Assembly: GCA_023634235.1 (NCBI GenBank)
Contig: JAMKCF010000008.1
Location: forward strand, 7,761,176 to 7,825,175
Source: Pisaster brevispinus
Taxonomy: Eukaryota > Echinodermata > Asteroidea > Forcipulatida > Asteriidae
Direction of reading: 5' to 3'
DNA: 64,000 nucleotides
Below, piece after piece: positions 47,901 through 60,141 of the stretch. The notes below the pieces were generated by a model that saw nothing but the letters and a program-made list of their open reading frames with translations, had not been told where the DNA came from and ran no database searches. The position numbers and the translations under genes were made by a program. Within the stretch, counting starts at the first letter, position 1. Every line of letters begins with the position of its first letter.

Positions 47901-50900
47901 ATTGTTAGGAAAAAGCTTAAACAAAGGTTCATAAACCAATGCAAAAGTTTGTTTGTTTTTTGTTTTTTGGGGGGTGTGCATATTCAGTAATTATTATTTT
48001 GCTTTTATTTAATAGCACTGAGAATACGATGCTTATCACACACCAGTGTCAGGGCTAAAATTACAGTGACATTCTTTATCCTCTATAGTGGAATTACTAC
48101 ATCATCAAAATTATTTATTAGTTATTTTTGAGGACAAGAGCATATTAAGCAGAGCAATTATCTTATAGTTTAGGTATTTTTTCCTAGCTTCACACCAATT
48201 AAGGCATTATCCAAATTGATGACTATGACTACGGCTGTTTCTAAGAGTGTTGATGCTAAGGGCGTCCTTTACTTCAACGCATGATGACGTGGAAATCTAG
48301 CCGTAGCTGTAGCCACCAATTTGGACAAGGCCTAAGCTTTCAGATACACAAAATATACCACCATCCTTATGCGGGACGATTTGGCAGGTTCTGGTACAAC
48401 TTTGTTAACAAGAAAGAAAACCCTCCAGTGAAGGAAAATGCAGGACTTTGTTTTTGCTGTAGATGATTATACTCCTTTCTTTTTTTTTCTCTGGGGGTTC
48501 TGAGAGTACAAAATAAATTTTGATAGAACTGATATCACAGTAATTTGCTGGGCCGAACTTTCAACTTGCACAGACTATAAATTCAGTTTGCAGTAACACC
48601 ATGTGTATATCGACTTTGCTGTGTAGATTTGTTCTTTGGGAACTAGGTCTTTTTATTCTGCTGCCGCCCAGTAGATTTCAGAATTTTGGAGACTACTTAA
48701 TTCTGAAAAGAACTGTCCTGGTTATTAACTGGCGGAATGTAGGCCAGGACTACTACTTTCGCAGGACTACTACTTTCGCTTAGTGGATCGAGGGGACTTC
48801 TCGTAATTAACTGCACTGCCGCAGAGTGAGTTCTTAATTGGTCTCAAAGTTTCGACTAGCTTGCTCTAGCCTCATCGTCAGGAGACTGAAGAGAGTGAGA
48901 CATGTCACAGCAAAGTAGATATACACATGGTGTTACTGCAACCTTAATACACATTGATACCTCACCATGCAATGCCTTAAAAACTATAAATATTTGTTGG
49001 TTTTATTTTGCAGGTAATTTTGTGACTGACATTATGCTGGCTTCCAGCAATGCAGAGATAGCGTTACTGAACTCAGGAACGTTTCGATCGGATACCATCC
49101 ACCAGGCTGGGGACTTCAAGAAGAGAGATTTACTATGTCTGCTTCCAATGATAGACGTCTTAGTCGTCCTACAAATAACAGGTATCAATCCGTGCCGTGG
49201 GCCTCTTAAGCTGTACCCGAATTGTCAGCTGTGGCTACGGCTATGACTGTTGCTAAAGGTGTTGCTAAGGACTGCCCTATACTTCCCATATTGATGACAC
49301 GGCGATCCAGCAGCAGCCATAGCCACAGCTGTCAATTTAGACACTGCCTTATTCATTCCCTGACTTTTTTATACGCTTGTACTCCTGTTGGGCATGGGGC
49401 GTGATTCCGAACAGTGTAGAGTCTGCATGTGTAAACCAATACATGTATGTGTGTGTGTGTGGCGCAATGACTTTCCAGCTGACTCATCGAGGTAACCAGA
49501 CTAATTTTGTCTGTTTGCATGCCTGATATTGGGCAGAGGGCATCTCCCCTCAGTGTTCCCATACTTGAACACACCATTTTCCACTTGTACAGAAGTACCC
49601 CCCTAAAATCCTCTAAGGAATTCCTGAGACGAAACATCTTAACCAAATGTCATTATTTTTTTTGTCTGCCCTGGAATCAGCCTGATAGTTTTACTTTTTC
49701 AATGAGTGTCAGTGTTTGATTCTTGACACACTCTCTCTCTCTCTATAGTAGACATAGGCATTTGCCCGTGGTCTCCTCCTCATATTGTACCCTGCTTGGG
49801 TCACTGGTACCGCTCCCACCACAGCCCGTCTTTCCCATGCTGCTGCTTTGAGTTCAGTGGTATCACAACCTGACCATTCGCGGATGTTGTCCACCCAGTG
49901 CATCTTTGGTCAGCTCACGGAATGATAGCATCCCTCTGGCATCCTATCCACAACGGCTGCCGCCAAGCAATCTTGAAAAACCACATGGCCCAACCAAAGC
50001 TGCCGTTCTTTCAATCACAGCGCATGAATTAACACAAAATAGGGAGAGTGTTTTTTATAACTCACAGGAACATGCACAGTAACTTCTATGCTCAAGAAAG
50101 CTTGCATTTTTATTCAAAAGGGTATCATCATCTCCCTCAGAAAATCAATCAAACTGTTATTAATTAGGTTGACAAATTGTTTTGTTGATCTCCAGGTGTG
50201 CAGTTGTGGCAGGCTTTGGAGAACGGAGTCTCCCAGCATCCAAAGAAAGAGGGCCGCTTCCCTCAAGTCAGCGGGATGAAGTTTGGATTTGATCCCGATG
50301 CAGAACCTGGGTGTAGAGTTGATCCTTACTCAATCAGCATTGGGGATCAACCAATTTCACCAAGTAAGGTAGGATCAAAGATGACTCTTGGACCGACAGA
50401 TTTATTACAAGTTGTTGAAACTAATAAGAAAGCTTCAACAAGTGTTTCCCTCAATTTAAACACAAGTTCCTTCAAACTTTTGAAACTGAGGTTTTTGCTA
50501 ACAGACAAAATGGACACGTGTGCATTCTTGGTCTCTTGTATTCAGAGAATAAAGACACAATATGTTATTCACTCAGTTCTGAACAGTGTTAAGTTTTTAG
50601 GGTACTAGTAGTTCTTTAAATAGACCTCTTGCATGTGGTGTCGATCACAAGCTGCAAAAGCGCCCTCGCTGAGGTCAGAGGAAGACCTGTCATTGGCTGA
50701 GAAGTGTATGCGGCATGTACACACAGTCTGTTGGACACAGAGTTGTGGGGACTAATTGCTATTGTTTTTCTATTATTCCCTTTTCTAAAGAATCCCCTTG
50801 TGGGAACCCAGAGAAAGACATTGTGGGGGCCTTTGTTCCATTGTGTAAAAGTCCCCACAGCTCTGTGTATGCCTACCCACTTGTGCACGTTTTCAGTGCT

Positions 50901-53900
50901 TAATGTCAGCCATGGCAGTCAACGCAAGATGTCTATCACATGTTTATCACATGAGGTCTATCACATGAGTCTGGACTTCCTGCAAGCACAATTTGTACAA
51001 AGCTCAATGGAAGAAGGCATTAAAATTAAATTTTGTTATGGAGATTGCAATGCCTGGTTTCTATCAACCTTAGGTATGAATAAAGGGCGGAACATCTCAA
51101 AACTTGTTCAGCTGTTGGAACGTGCCTTAAATCTGCCATCTTTATGGGCAATTTGGAACACACAGTCATGCGTAGCAGTACGCGCACATTTCACCAAACT
51201 CATTGCACGATTGGTTAGTGAACAACGCGGCCGCGTCAATAATTTGACGGCTTGACGCACTTGCAAGCCAAAATGCAATTTACCCATAAAGATGGCATCT
51301 ATTGGGAACTATCTATAGTATCTTGCCTGCCAGAAAGGCACTGGGATGTTCAAGGTCGCTCTTTTTGTAAACGAAAAATGACATGGTCTTTTTGCAACTT
51401 ATCACAACTTTGTCTCCCATCACAGGTTTACAGACTGTGTACAAAGGAGTACATCGCCCAGGGTAAAGATGGTTATGACATCCTCAGGGTGTGCAGACAA
51501 CTCTCCTCAGCAGAGGAAGGGCCCGTCCTGTCCACCGTCGTCCAGAATCATTTCCTCTCCATCAACATAGTCAAGGGACTCAAGCCGTGTCACTCCGGTC
51601 ATAGACAGAGCCTTATTAGTCTCAGCAGGTATGCATGAGTAGTTTTCAAAATATTTTTTATGAAAAGTTGCCCAACACAAGGTCAAAGTCAGGGCTCACA
51701 CTTGGGAGGAAAATCGACAAGACATCAGGGCTTGTTGGTCAACATTTTCACTGACCAGCAAGACCAGAGAAAAAGTTACACAGTTTCAACTTTAAACTGT
51801 TTTCATTTGAACAAGCACTAGAGAAGATTTATCTCATTCTTAAGGGAATAATTTTACTCAACAGAATTGAAAGATATTTATAACTCGGACTTAACGTCAA
51901 CATTTGAACACCACTTTTGTTTTAGATGTTTATTCAATTGAAAAACACAAGACCGCCGGACTTGTCTGGTTGTGATTTTACCAGCCCTACGCTGAAATCA
52001 CTGGCCTCGGGCCTGCAGTCCAGTGTAAATTTTGAACCCTGCCAAAGGGCAACTCTAAGGTGAAGGCTACAAAACACAAAAAAAACAATTTGAAGAGAGA
52101 GAAGGTATTTGTTCACATTCCTCTTAAACTGGGATAGATGGCAAAATGGCGGAAAACAGCTACAGAGTTCCAAAGTGCAGCAGTTACGGGGGAAAAGCTA
52201 TTCAAATATCTCACAATATTGGCCTTTGGAAGAGATACATGATGGGGTAAGAACAAGTGGCAAAGCGGGTGCTATGAGTGAAGTTGCATACAGAAGGGAC
52301 AATGTGGGAAAGACTTTTTGCACCCACACCATGATAGTACCTGTAAAAGAGACTTAATTAGGAGACAGAAAGAATCATAGAATTAATCGGTCTATCAATG
52401 AACTAGGTCCAGCACCTGCAGTCTATGGTCTCTACTTCATATGATCACGCAAGCAGGTGGGGGGCTTATGAAGAGGAGGGACCCTGGCAATTTGCGGGCC
52501 ATTTGGGATGGAGTTTCTCCAAAAGGTCTGCAACCAGGGCTGAATTTTATTAAACTGTGTTATAAAGCACAACATGTCCTGAGCAGAAAAGTCTTGCTTA
52601 GCATAAATAAGTCACTAGCCAACATACCATTTCATTCAAATTATTGCTATCGGTGCCCTGCTATTGCTTAGTGCAATTTTGTGCTTGACCTTATACATCA
52701 CTGGTTTCTCTGTTAGCGAGACTTCCACATCAAAAACGTGACATGATTCCATGTAGATTTGTTGCTTTGTCTTCATGGACATATACCTTCCCAACCATGT
52801 CATATTGTGTAACTCTGGCAGGCGCCACAGTCTACTACGGCAGGCAAACTTAGACCTAGCAGAGAGAGCACAGTGCACTGTGGATCCCACAGTGGAAGGA
52901 CGCATCTTCCATCTCTCGGACGAACAGCGCCCCCTCGTACAAGAACGCCAGTCCCAGTTCCTACAAGCCTACAAGGAAGAAGTGGAAATGCAACTCACCA
53001 ACAACAATAACCCTCAAATATGTCAAAGTGGTACGTCAGAAATCTGTCATAATACACAAGTTTGTTTGTATATAAAGTGCTTCATCTCTGATGGGCATTT
53101 CTAAACACTCATATTTTTACATTAGGTGCAGGAAGCAATTTTGAATCGTGAGACCCAATTATATATAATGCCCCATAAAGGAATACAAGGTTTTGCTGTG
53201 CAATAGGCAGCCAGCCTTGCCAGAAACACATCATAAAAACAAGAACTAAAACAGGGAGTTGGCTTTGTTTTCACACTTCAAACTGTGACAGCTGCAAGGT
53301 ATATTACTGAATAAATCCTCTGTGATTAATAACTTACCCCTAATTTGTTTTTGATTTGGGGTTGAGCAAAGACAAATTTACCTGAGCGGGTTGAACCAAC
53401 GACCACCAGCTTAACGTGCTGGCGCTCTACCAACTGAGCTATCTAGCCCTATGTTGGCGGTCTTCCTTTTTTTTTTTTTTTTTTTTTTTCCCCCAATATC
53501 TTTGTTTGGGGGTGCCAGTGAGAAGCCATACAACCCTTAGCTGCCATGTAGTCAGGGATCACACCCAAGTTTACAACCTTGGAAGCAGCAGCCAGGGGAT
53601 CACCTGTAGGGGATGCGACTTTTTTGTTTCAAACAAGTTATGTTTTGTTTTGTTTCATTTTTAATTCCAGCCAAAGCGATGTACCCCCAAACCTTGTCAA
53701 CTCCGATCCCAGAGGTAGTAGTTTCCGATGCCACATCTTCATCTCCAAGTCCAGATGATGATGACGAGATAGCGTCACCTTCCTCCTCCTTTGTTTCTAT
53801 ATATGATGATGATGACATGAAATCTTTGTGGAAAGCTGTACAGAAAGATGATTTAGCACAGGTAATTAAGCTGTTCCTAAAATGGTCTGGATTTAAAGGA

Positions 53901-55598
53901 TTCAATAGATCTGATCCATTCATCTCCACCCTAAATCCTAACCACCCCAACCCCTGAAACAAACTGTATGTTTTATTGGATTCTGTTGGACTGCAAACAG
54001 CACTGGTATAAGATTGATTGCGCATTACATTGGATCAGGGCTGATTTCACAAAGAGCTAAGATTGAGCTTAACTACAAATCAATCTAAACTGCTAAGCAA
54101 AGTGGGACGTCACAATACAGATCACTATGGCAATACTGACAACTCATCTTAAGACGAATCTTAGCGCTTTGTGAAGTCGGTCGGTCCTACGCATACCACC
54201 AAGTCGCATAGTCCAACAGTTTGGATGTTGAGTTACCACACGGTGTTGAATTTTGTGTTAGAACGAGGAAGTTTTCCTGGTATAGCACTGAATGGAGTTA
54301 GGTTTTTAATGATTTGACCAATGACAACAGTGAATGCTTCCCCTTACGTCAGTCAAAATGACAACTTAAAAATCCCAATGTCTTTTTTAAGCCGTTATGA
54401 TTCTAAAAAGAACCAGTGATGCTCTGATCATCTTCATGAGATCCAAGACAATCAGAGCATAGTGAAGACGATCAAATGGAAGTGTCGAGTTGTTGCACCA
54501 TCGGTACCACCACAGCCCAAAAAAAAGATATTTTAAGACTTTTGTTTGTTGTTTCTGTCAATAGGTGAAAAGTCTACACATTGACCAGTGTGTCAGTTTG
54601 AGTTTCACGTACAAGCAGACATCAGCATTACATGAAGCTGTGCAGCATGACGCACTGAGTGTGGCAGAATACTTATTGCAAGAGGCTAAGATTGATCCTG
54701 ACATCAGAGATGAGATATCAAAGGTTGGTTCTGGAGCCCGGTGCACTATGCGTATCATTCTGATTTTTGGAAGGGTATATTAATTCCGATTCTTTCCAGC
54801 TTTCAATTTTCAATTTCCATGAGAAGGACATTGAGCAACCTCATTCCCAGTGGTGTACAATCTTACCGCCCCTTTTTTCTTCTTTCTTTTTTGGAATGCC
54901 TCACTTGATCAAAACCCCCCTGGAAGTGTGACTTTGAAATATCCAAATATATTGGGTATTTGAATAAGTCCTGTGGTTGATCCATTCTGTGTTATATAGC
55001 GACTACGCAGAACACTGTCAAAAGATGCATCAGGTCATAGAGCAACTGGCCCCAATCATTCTTTTTTCATCTTGTGATACGTCTAACTGTATGCAGTTTA
55101 GGGTGACCATATAAAAACATGACTCAATTGAAATATATTGCGTAGAAATACGTGCATTTTTATACGCGCGTACTACAAAGCACCTGAATGTTTTTAACAA
55201 GTGTGCATGCAGAACAGTCACTTTTGGTGAGCCAATCTGCGTTGTTTTTTCAATGCTTCCCTTCCAGGGGTTAGTGACAAGAGGTATGATGCATTACGGG
55301 TAGGACATAATGATTAACAGCTGACATTGTGCTAACTATTCAATTTGAACTTTTATGTCTTTTGTCTACACTCTTACACACTCAGAGCACGCCGTTGATG
55401 CTCGCTGTAATGCACAACAACCACAGAATGGCGAAGCTCCTGCTCCAGAATTCAGCAACACTGCACCTTGCTAATCAGGAGGGACTGTGCGCCAAAGACT
55501 TCTTGCCAGAGAGCTCTTCAAGTCAGTTGAAGAGCCTTCTCATAGACCAAGATAGCAACAGTCCAAATCAAGCTGCCATCAACGGTGGCATGTTGTAG
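41916..55598 (+). CDS. Metallophosphoesterase/5'-nucleotidase fused to C-terminal ankyrin repeats
   Basis: Fourteen exons join in frame: 41916-42170, 42755-42841, 43893-44032, 44214-44339, 45850-45972, 47204-47372, 47721-47816, 49014-49181, 50196-50368, 51426-51628, 52822-53030, 53671-53861, 54565-54723 and 55386-55598 (TAG). Counting from the ATG at 41990 the protein has 745 residues. The metallophosphoesterase core shows ILHFNDVYNVEP (D17), SGDALNP (D54), YGNHDFDFG (N86, H87), ALTHMRMP (H188) and GGHDHDYE (H211, H213). Residues about 305-450 match the 5'-nucleotidase C-terminal substrate domain (IGNFVTDIML, LLNSGTFRSD). A D/S-rich linker (about 580-605) leads to ankyrin-like repeats at about 607-735 (TSALHEAVQHDALSVAEYLL; TPLMLAVMHNNHRMAKLLL). 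Family members hydrolyse phosphate esters such as nucleotides with two metal ions; the substrate here is unknown. No signal peptide or GPI signal is visible, so it is probably cytosolic, unlike CD73. The true N terminus is unresolved. Confidence 0.9.
43310..43450 (-). repeat. tRNA-derived SINE (type 2)
   Basis: GTGGGATTTGAACCCATGAC is the complement of a B box region, with GTGTGATAAGCACTGTACAC at the far end. It lies in an intron of the phosphoesterase gene. Confidence 0.65.
43458..43740. mobile_element. hAT-like element copy, right end decayed
   Basis: CAGGACCCGAAATTCACACT opens it, followed by GGGCCAGTGAACTTGGATAA and GATTCTTGTCTTGTGGAT, in the order seen at 35623. It abuts the SINE at 43310-43450. 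Confidence 0.6.
46010..46110 (-). repeat. tRNA-derived SINE (type 2), fragment
   Basis: TCGGTGTGCGATAAACACTG and TTGGGTGGGATTAAAACCTG match the two landmarks of the copies at 5800 and 43310. Confidence 0.5.
48198..48335. repeat. Foldback element, ATGACTATGACTACGGC family (first copy)
   Basis: AAATTGATGACTATGACTAC on the left is mirrored by GTAGCTGTAGCCACCAATTT on the right. A second member is at 49199-49355, in the next exon's flank. Confidence 0.65.
49199..49355. repeat. Foldback element, same family (second copy)
   Basis: GAATTGTCAGCTGTGGCTAC plus GGCTATGAC is mirrored by CATAGCCACAGCTGTCAATT. It starts only about 18 bases past the donor of the exon ending at 49181. Confidence 0.65.
51690..52041. 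mobile_element. hAT-like element copy, full length
   Basis: CAGGGCTCACACTTGG on the left; CAGGGTTCAAAATTTACACT on the right after complementing. The interior matches the 35623 element in reverse. No clean target duplication was found. Confidence 0.65.
53330..53620 (-). repeat. tRNA-Asn-like SINE
   Basis: On the minus strand the head reads GCTAGATAGCTCAGTTGGTA, then GAGCGCCAGCACGTTAAGCT and GGTTCAACC. A and B boxes and a GTT anticodon loop are present, but the acceptor arms do not pair and position 33 is C. A long T-tract (53464-53490) and further repeat sequence follow. It lies just upstream of the exon at 53671. Confidence 0.65.
54040..54182. repeat. Foldback element, TTTCACAAAGAGCTAAGA family
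   Basis: GCTGATTTCACAAAGAGCTA on the left is mirrored by CTTAGCGCTTTGTGAAGTCG on the right, about 143 bp in all. Confidence 0.65.
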
Positions 55599-55605
55599 AC
55601 TTACA

Positions 55606-55780
55606 CAGGCGCAGGACTGATACTTCTATCTTGTATAGGGCAGGGCAGTTTTCTATTGTAAAGGGAACCTGTATGAGGTAAGATTGGCTTTCTACTGGAA
55701 CATTGCAATGGGCACCAAGGCAATGAGCAGGAGAATGGAGGCAGCTGCCTCCATTGCCTCTGTGAAGTATCACGCCTGAA
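55606..55780. mobile_element. Small terminal-inverted-repeat element in the 3' flank
   Basis: CTGATACTTC near the left follows CAGGCGCAGGA, and the right end complements to CAGGCGTGATACTTCACAGA. It resembles the 135-bp element at 22268. It starts eight bases after the phosphoesterase stop codon, so the 3'UTR probably includes it. Confidence 0.45.
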
Positions 55781-58458
55781 CAAGTGCATAATATACTTGT
55801 TTTTGGGGGTGCAAAATGCTCCTCCAAAACTAGTGTTGAAAATGAAATGCCAGTAACCTCACGTCCTATCAAATCTGATGGACAAGTGTTTTTTCCTTCC
55901 CAAAACACCAGCAAATACAGTTTAAGATTGACTTATTTATTGGCTGAGATTTCAAGTCCAAGCAGCCTTCCAAAAAGTTCATCAAATGGCAATATATAAA
56001 AAAAAATCTGTTTTAGGGTCTGTGGAATTTTCAATCCAGTGAAAGTTTTGAGGTAAACGCCCTTTGGTCCTGTAGAGATTTCCCTGAAATTCAAGCCCTG
56101 TAGTAATTGCTTCGGTTATTAATTTCTATGTTTTTGGGGGGGTTTTTTGCATACACAATCCTGGTGTAAAATGCTGATTAGCAATCTGAAAACTGAGTGC
56201 AAAAGAAACCCAGGCTGAATTTCATGACACTGCTTACTGCAGAATTCTGCGCTTACAGCTCGTAGTATTACATGCTTTAATGGGGTGCTGAAAGCGCAGA
56301 AGGCTGTGGTACATGGAAGCAGCACCGTAAAAGTGGACCCTGATGTCCAAAACAAGGGTTCATTTGAAAATGGGTTGCAAAGGTAATTTGATTGTAAATC
56401 AATTTAATGTTTATGCAATTGCGTTACAGAGGTGAGTTTATACGAGATATCTGCGTTATGCCAACTGCCTTAAAGGTATGATACTGATTCGTAACGGTTG
56501 TTGAAAAACAAACTCATGAACAGTTTGTCATCTGAAAAACTTACTATAAACAAACTTGATACCAGGACCAACTGTCCCGCAAAACATCAACTTCTGAAAT
56601 ACTGCAATGCGTGAGTTAACTATCACCCAAACTCGCATGCTTATTTTGGTTGCCAAATCAAAATAAGCATGGGTAAAACCTTTTCCAAACTCCTGACAAA
56701 GCCAACCGTTTTTCAGTCGTTTCTCAGAAATTTTATCACTAATAATTTGATGAAATTTCAACAGGTTGGTTGTAGGTTTTTATTAAAAACTAGAGGATAG
56801 GGAGTAAGGTACCCCTTTCTAAAACCGAATTTGTATCATACCTTGGTTTTAGTCTGATGCTGTGATTTACAGCAGGATAAGCAGTAAGTGAGCTGCAGTA
56901 AGTGGTAGCCAAGGAACTTGACTCCTCAATTGACATTGTTTGAACCACTCTACGTTGACCTGTATTTATTTCATTATTTGTAATTTGGAAGTAAATTTTT
57001 TGCAATGCTTTTTTTTTTAAATATTAGAAAATGAGAGTGTTCTCTGCTGCATAGATATTTAACAGATGTGCCTTATTGAGGTGAGTGCCTTAGAACTTGC
57101 AATTTGAGTAAGAATTTGATGAAGTAGAACATTAAGTGCCTTTGATTCATGTTCACCATCTCACCATGTTGGCAAGGTGGTTTGCTCCTTTCTTCACTTG
57201 AACCTTGTTGAATGCAATTTTCACCGTTGTCTTTTGTGGGTTTGTTTATGCACATTTCTCATTATAGTACCATGCCATTATTCAGCACAAGTTTTTTCAT
57301 TCACTGACAAAGTTTCAGTATTTGTTAAAATAATTGCCGTACAAGTATGTATTTCATTAGTCATTGGTACATGTACAGATGATATACTACATCTTCTGTA
57401 GCTGCGGACATTTGTACGGATGAAAGGGGGGAAAGTATTTGTCAGGAACTGCAGATTTGGTTTCAAAATTTGCTAAAAATCAATAAATAAGGCGTCCAAT
57501 TTGTTCACTTCAGAAATTTTTATAAGCAGGGTGTTTAAAAAACATTAGCAGGTATATGAGTAGAAGTTGATGGCACGGTTTGCGGGATGCAAAAGTGAAG
57601 CCATAACGGTGTGGAGCCTAGAATACAATCTTCAGGTTCAGCTTGAGAATTTCCTTCAACAGGGGTTTTTATTGGTTGCAAAAAAGTAGCAGCCAGCACT
57701 GTAGTAGACGGCAGTAGCTGGTCAAATGTTTCCTTTGAGAAAGACTCTGCTACACTAGGGTCAAAACCATTACAACCTTGTGCATTTACACCACAGGGCA
57801 TTTTGGTTGGTAAGCAGTTTGCAACAGCTGTCTCTTTTATTAAATTTTTTTAAATAAAACTTTGTTTCTTTCTTTGTTTGAATTATGTTATTTTGAGAGT
57901 TTTATCTCTGTGTTATTATTTTGTTTGGTTGGGAATACACATGTATTGACACTTGGGGCTAATTTATATAATATTTTATGAAACTTTTTATTTTATATTT
58001 TTATATTATCTTTCAGTGTTGTATATTGCAGGGTACACTTTTGATGTCTTTTCATAACTTGCCCTGTTCTTGTTAATACCCAAATCATTCATTGTTTTTA
58101 TAGGCAAGGCAGTATAAAGACCAAAATGATTACTATATTTTTCAGCACTATTGTATTCGAAGTGTATTTTTCGGTACACCTTTTTGAAGTTGTGCTAAAC
58201 TCAAATATAATATGTAAATATGTTTAAATTCTTTTTAGAAATTTTGGTTCATGTTCATGTTTCACAACGGTGCCTTTAAAAAGCAATATCCTATTGGTGT
58301 AAATATTTTTCTGAATTGATTTGACACAAGGAGACAGTGTTGGGTCTGAACTTTGATAGTATTTCAGACAGAAGCATTTCTCTGGAAGATTGAAACTGGT
58401 TAAGCATGATATCCTTCCGATTTCCAATATTGGGGGCCTTAGAAAAATCTGTAGTTAT
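55781..58458. other. 3' flank of the phosphoesterase gene, no further gene seen
   Basis: AT-rich, with AATAAA hexamers at several places (for example near 57482 and 57853) that could serve as poly(A) signals, and a damaged hAT-like end near 56030-56102. None can be chosen from sequence alone. Confidence 0.4.
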
Positions 58459-58850
58459 TAAAAGGAAAGTATACCTTTGGTTTTTTGGAACCGTTCGATT
58501 GCTTTAATGCTGTATAAATGTAGATATACACAATGAAACTAACCTGTGTAAATTTCATTTTAAAAGGTGGTAGCATTTTTTAGATGTCGCCGACAATCTG
58601 GAGCGGTTATGTCTACGCAGGAAGAATAATCCGTAATTTGAATACACAATCTGAGAAACGTATCTGACGTTTCTCAGATTCAAATTTTTGGGGGGACAAA
58701 AACTGATATCTTTTTCCATAACCGGGTTACTTCAAAGTGAAATGATTCTCAAATTGCTCTAATCCAAAGCTGCTGTACTTCTTACCAAGTAACTTTTTTT
58801 ACTGCTATTAATTTTAAGAGTGAATACCAATAGTATACCTTCCCTTTGAA
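58459..58850. repeat. Foldback element of about 0.39 kb with a central perfect palindrome
   Basis: The left end AAAGGAAAGTATACCTTTGG and the right end TTCAAAGGGAAGGTATACTA (complemented) match with one gap. Near the middle, AATCTGAGAAACG (58648-58660) is exactly mirrored at 58668-58680 around a 7-base loop. Confidence 0.65.
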
Positions 58851-59928
58851 TAGCCTGAAACAAAGTTGATAAAAGCCTGTACATGCACCATATGTAGGTC
58901 AACCCTTGTCCCGGTACTCAGACAATTTCACTACTTTTTTCCTAATACGTCCTTCATGGTTCCTTCAAGTCCATTTTGCCTAGTTGTTTTGGGGTAAGTA
59001 ATTGGAGTGGAATAATGCTGATTGTGGATGTTGCTATGTCCGGTCTGGTAATGGGGAAAAGTAAAATAATACACAGGCTTAAATATTTCACACTATGGAC
59101 ACTTTGTAATCCAATTATTCTGTGTGTTTTTTTTATTGCAGAATAATCCCAGAACTTGACTGTATTGTACATTTTGATGATTTATTAACTAACTGTTAAA
59201 TATAAGTACCTTTGCATTAACATGTGTTTGGAACTGCAGCTGTGACATTGTTGGTCGAGTTGAGTTAATAAGTTTTTTTTTTTTTAAAGAGTAGTTTGTA
59301 GAAGAAATGTGCATTCATTTATCAAAATAGTTCATTATTTATTCCAACTTGTGCAGCTCTTGAACTAGAAGAGGTTTATATAAAGGCATTTATTTTATTT
59401 TAATTAAACAGATATTGTATTGCATGCCTTTTATGCAAAAATAAAAGTTCTGATACCAAGTTTATCATACACAGGTTTTTACTGCCATTTTGTCACATGT
59501 TACATTACATTCATAGTGACATTATGTCCTTTTCTTTATTATCGCTTACTCAGTATGTGCAAATTGAGCGACTTTGGCCAAGGCTGTCTATATGACCTCT
59601 GGCTTCAGAGGAAATGTAATACATTATGAACGTACATGCACATCAACATCCATAAAGCTGAATCAAAGTTCCTGCCAGTATGTAAAGTGCTATATATATA
59701 TTGAATATCAAGTGAAAACGGCCAGTGGGTTGCAGCCATGGAAGTGCACCCATGTTTGTGTGCAACACTCGATACTAACACTGTTGTTAAAGTGTGCCCA
59801 TGTAAAAACTCAAATTTTATTTTAACAGCTTATTGCATATCAGTGTTTGAATTGTTACGTTCTTTTTCTGTGCTTTATATTTTTTGTATTTGTACTGAGA
59901 AACTGAAAACACTATTTTGTTAATGTGT
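58851..59928. other. Intergenic, AT-rich, nothing recognised
   Basis: No conserved exon, tRNA or clear repeat end was seen. Frames of 60-85 codons near 59420-59920 have no visible family similarity. Confidence 0.45.
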
Positions 59929-60141
59929 GCCAATTTCATGGCTCTGCTTACCGCGAATTCTGCGCTTGCGATCACCATTCTCCGCTTACTGTGCAAGTGC
60001 CGAATTTCTGTGCTAGCTGTGTTAGTGAAGAATGCACAAGTAAATATTCCCTGCTAACCCGTGAAATACCAACGTGTAATTCCAAGCTTCCGTAAGCACT
60101 GATTCCTTGCTTACGGTAAGCAGAGCCATGAAATTGGGCCC
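59929..60141. repeat. Foldback element, GGGCCCAATTTCATGGCTCT family, long copy
   Basis: CCAATTTCATGGCTCTGCTT opens it and AAGCAGAGCCATGAAATTGG, then GCCC, closes it. Interior words such as TCTGCGCTTGCGATCACCAT also occur at 1190-1215. Confidence 0.75.

Noticed and set aside
53390..53460. Functional tRNA-Asn gene
   Set aside because: Acceptor arms do not pair, position 33 is C rather than T, and the sequence continues into repeat DNA.
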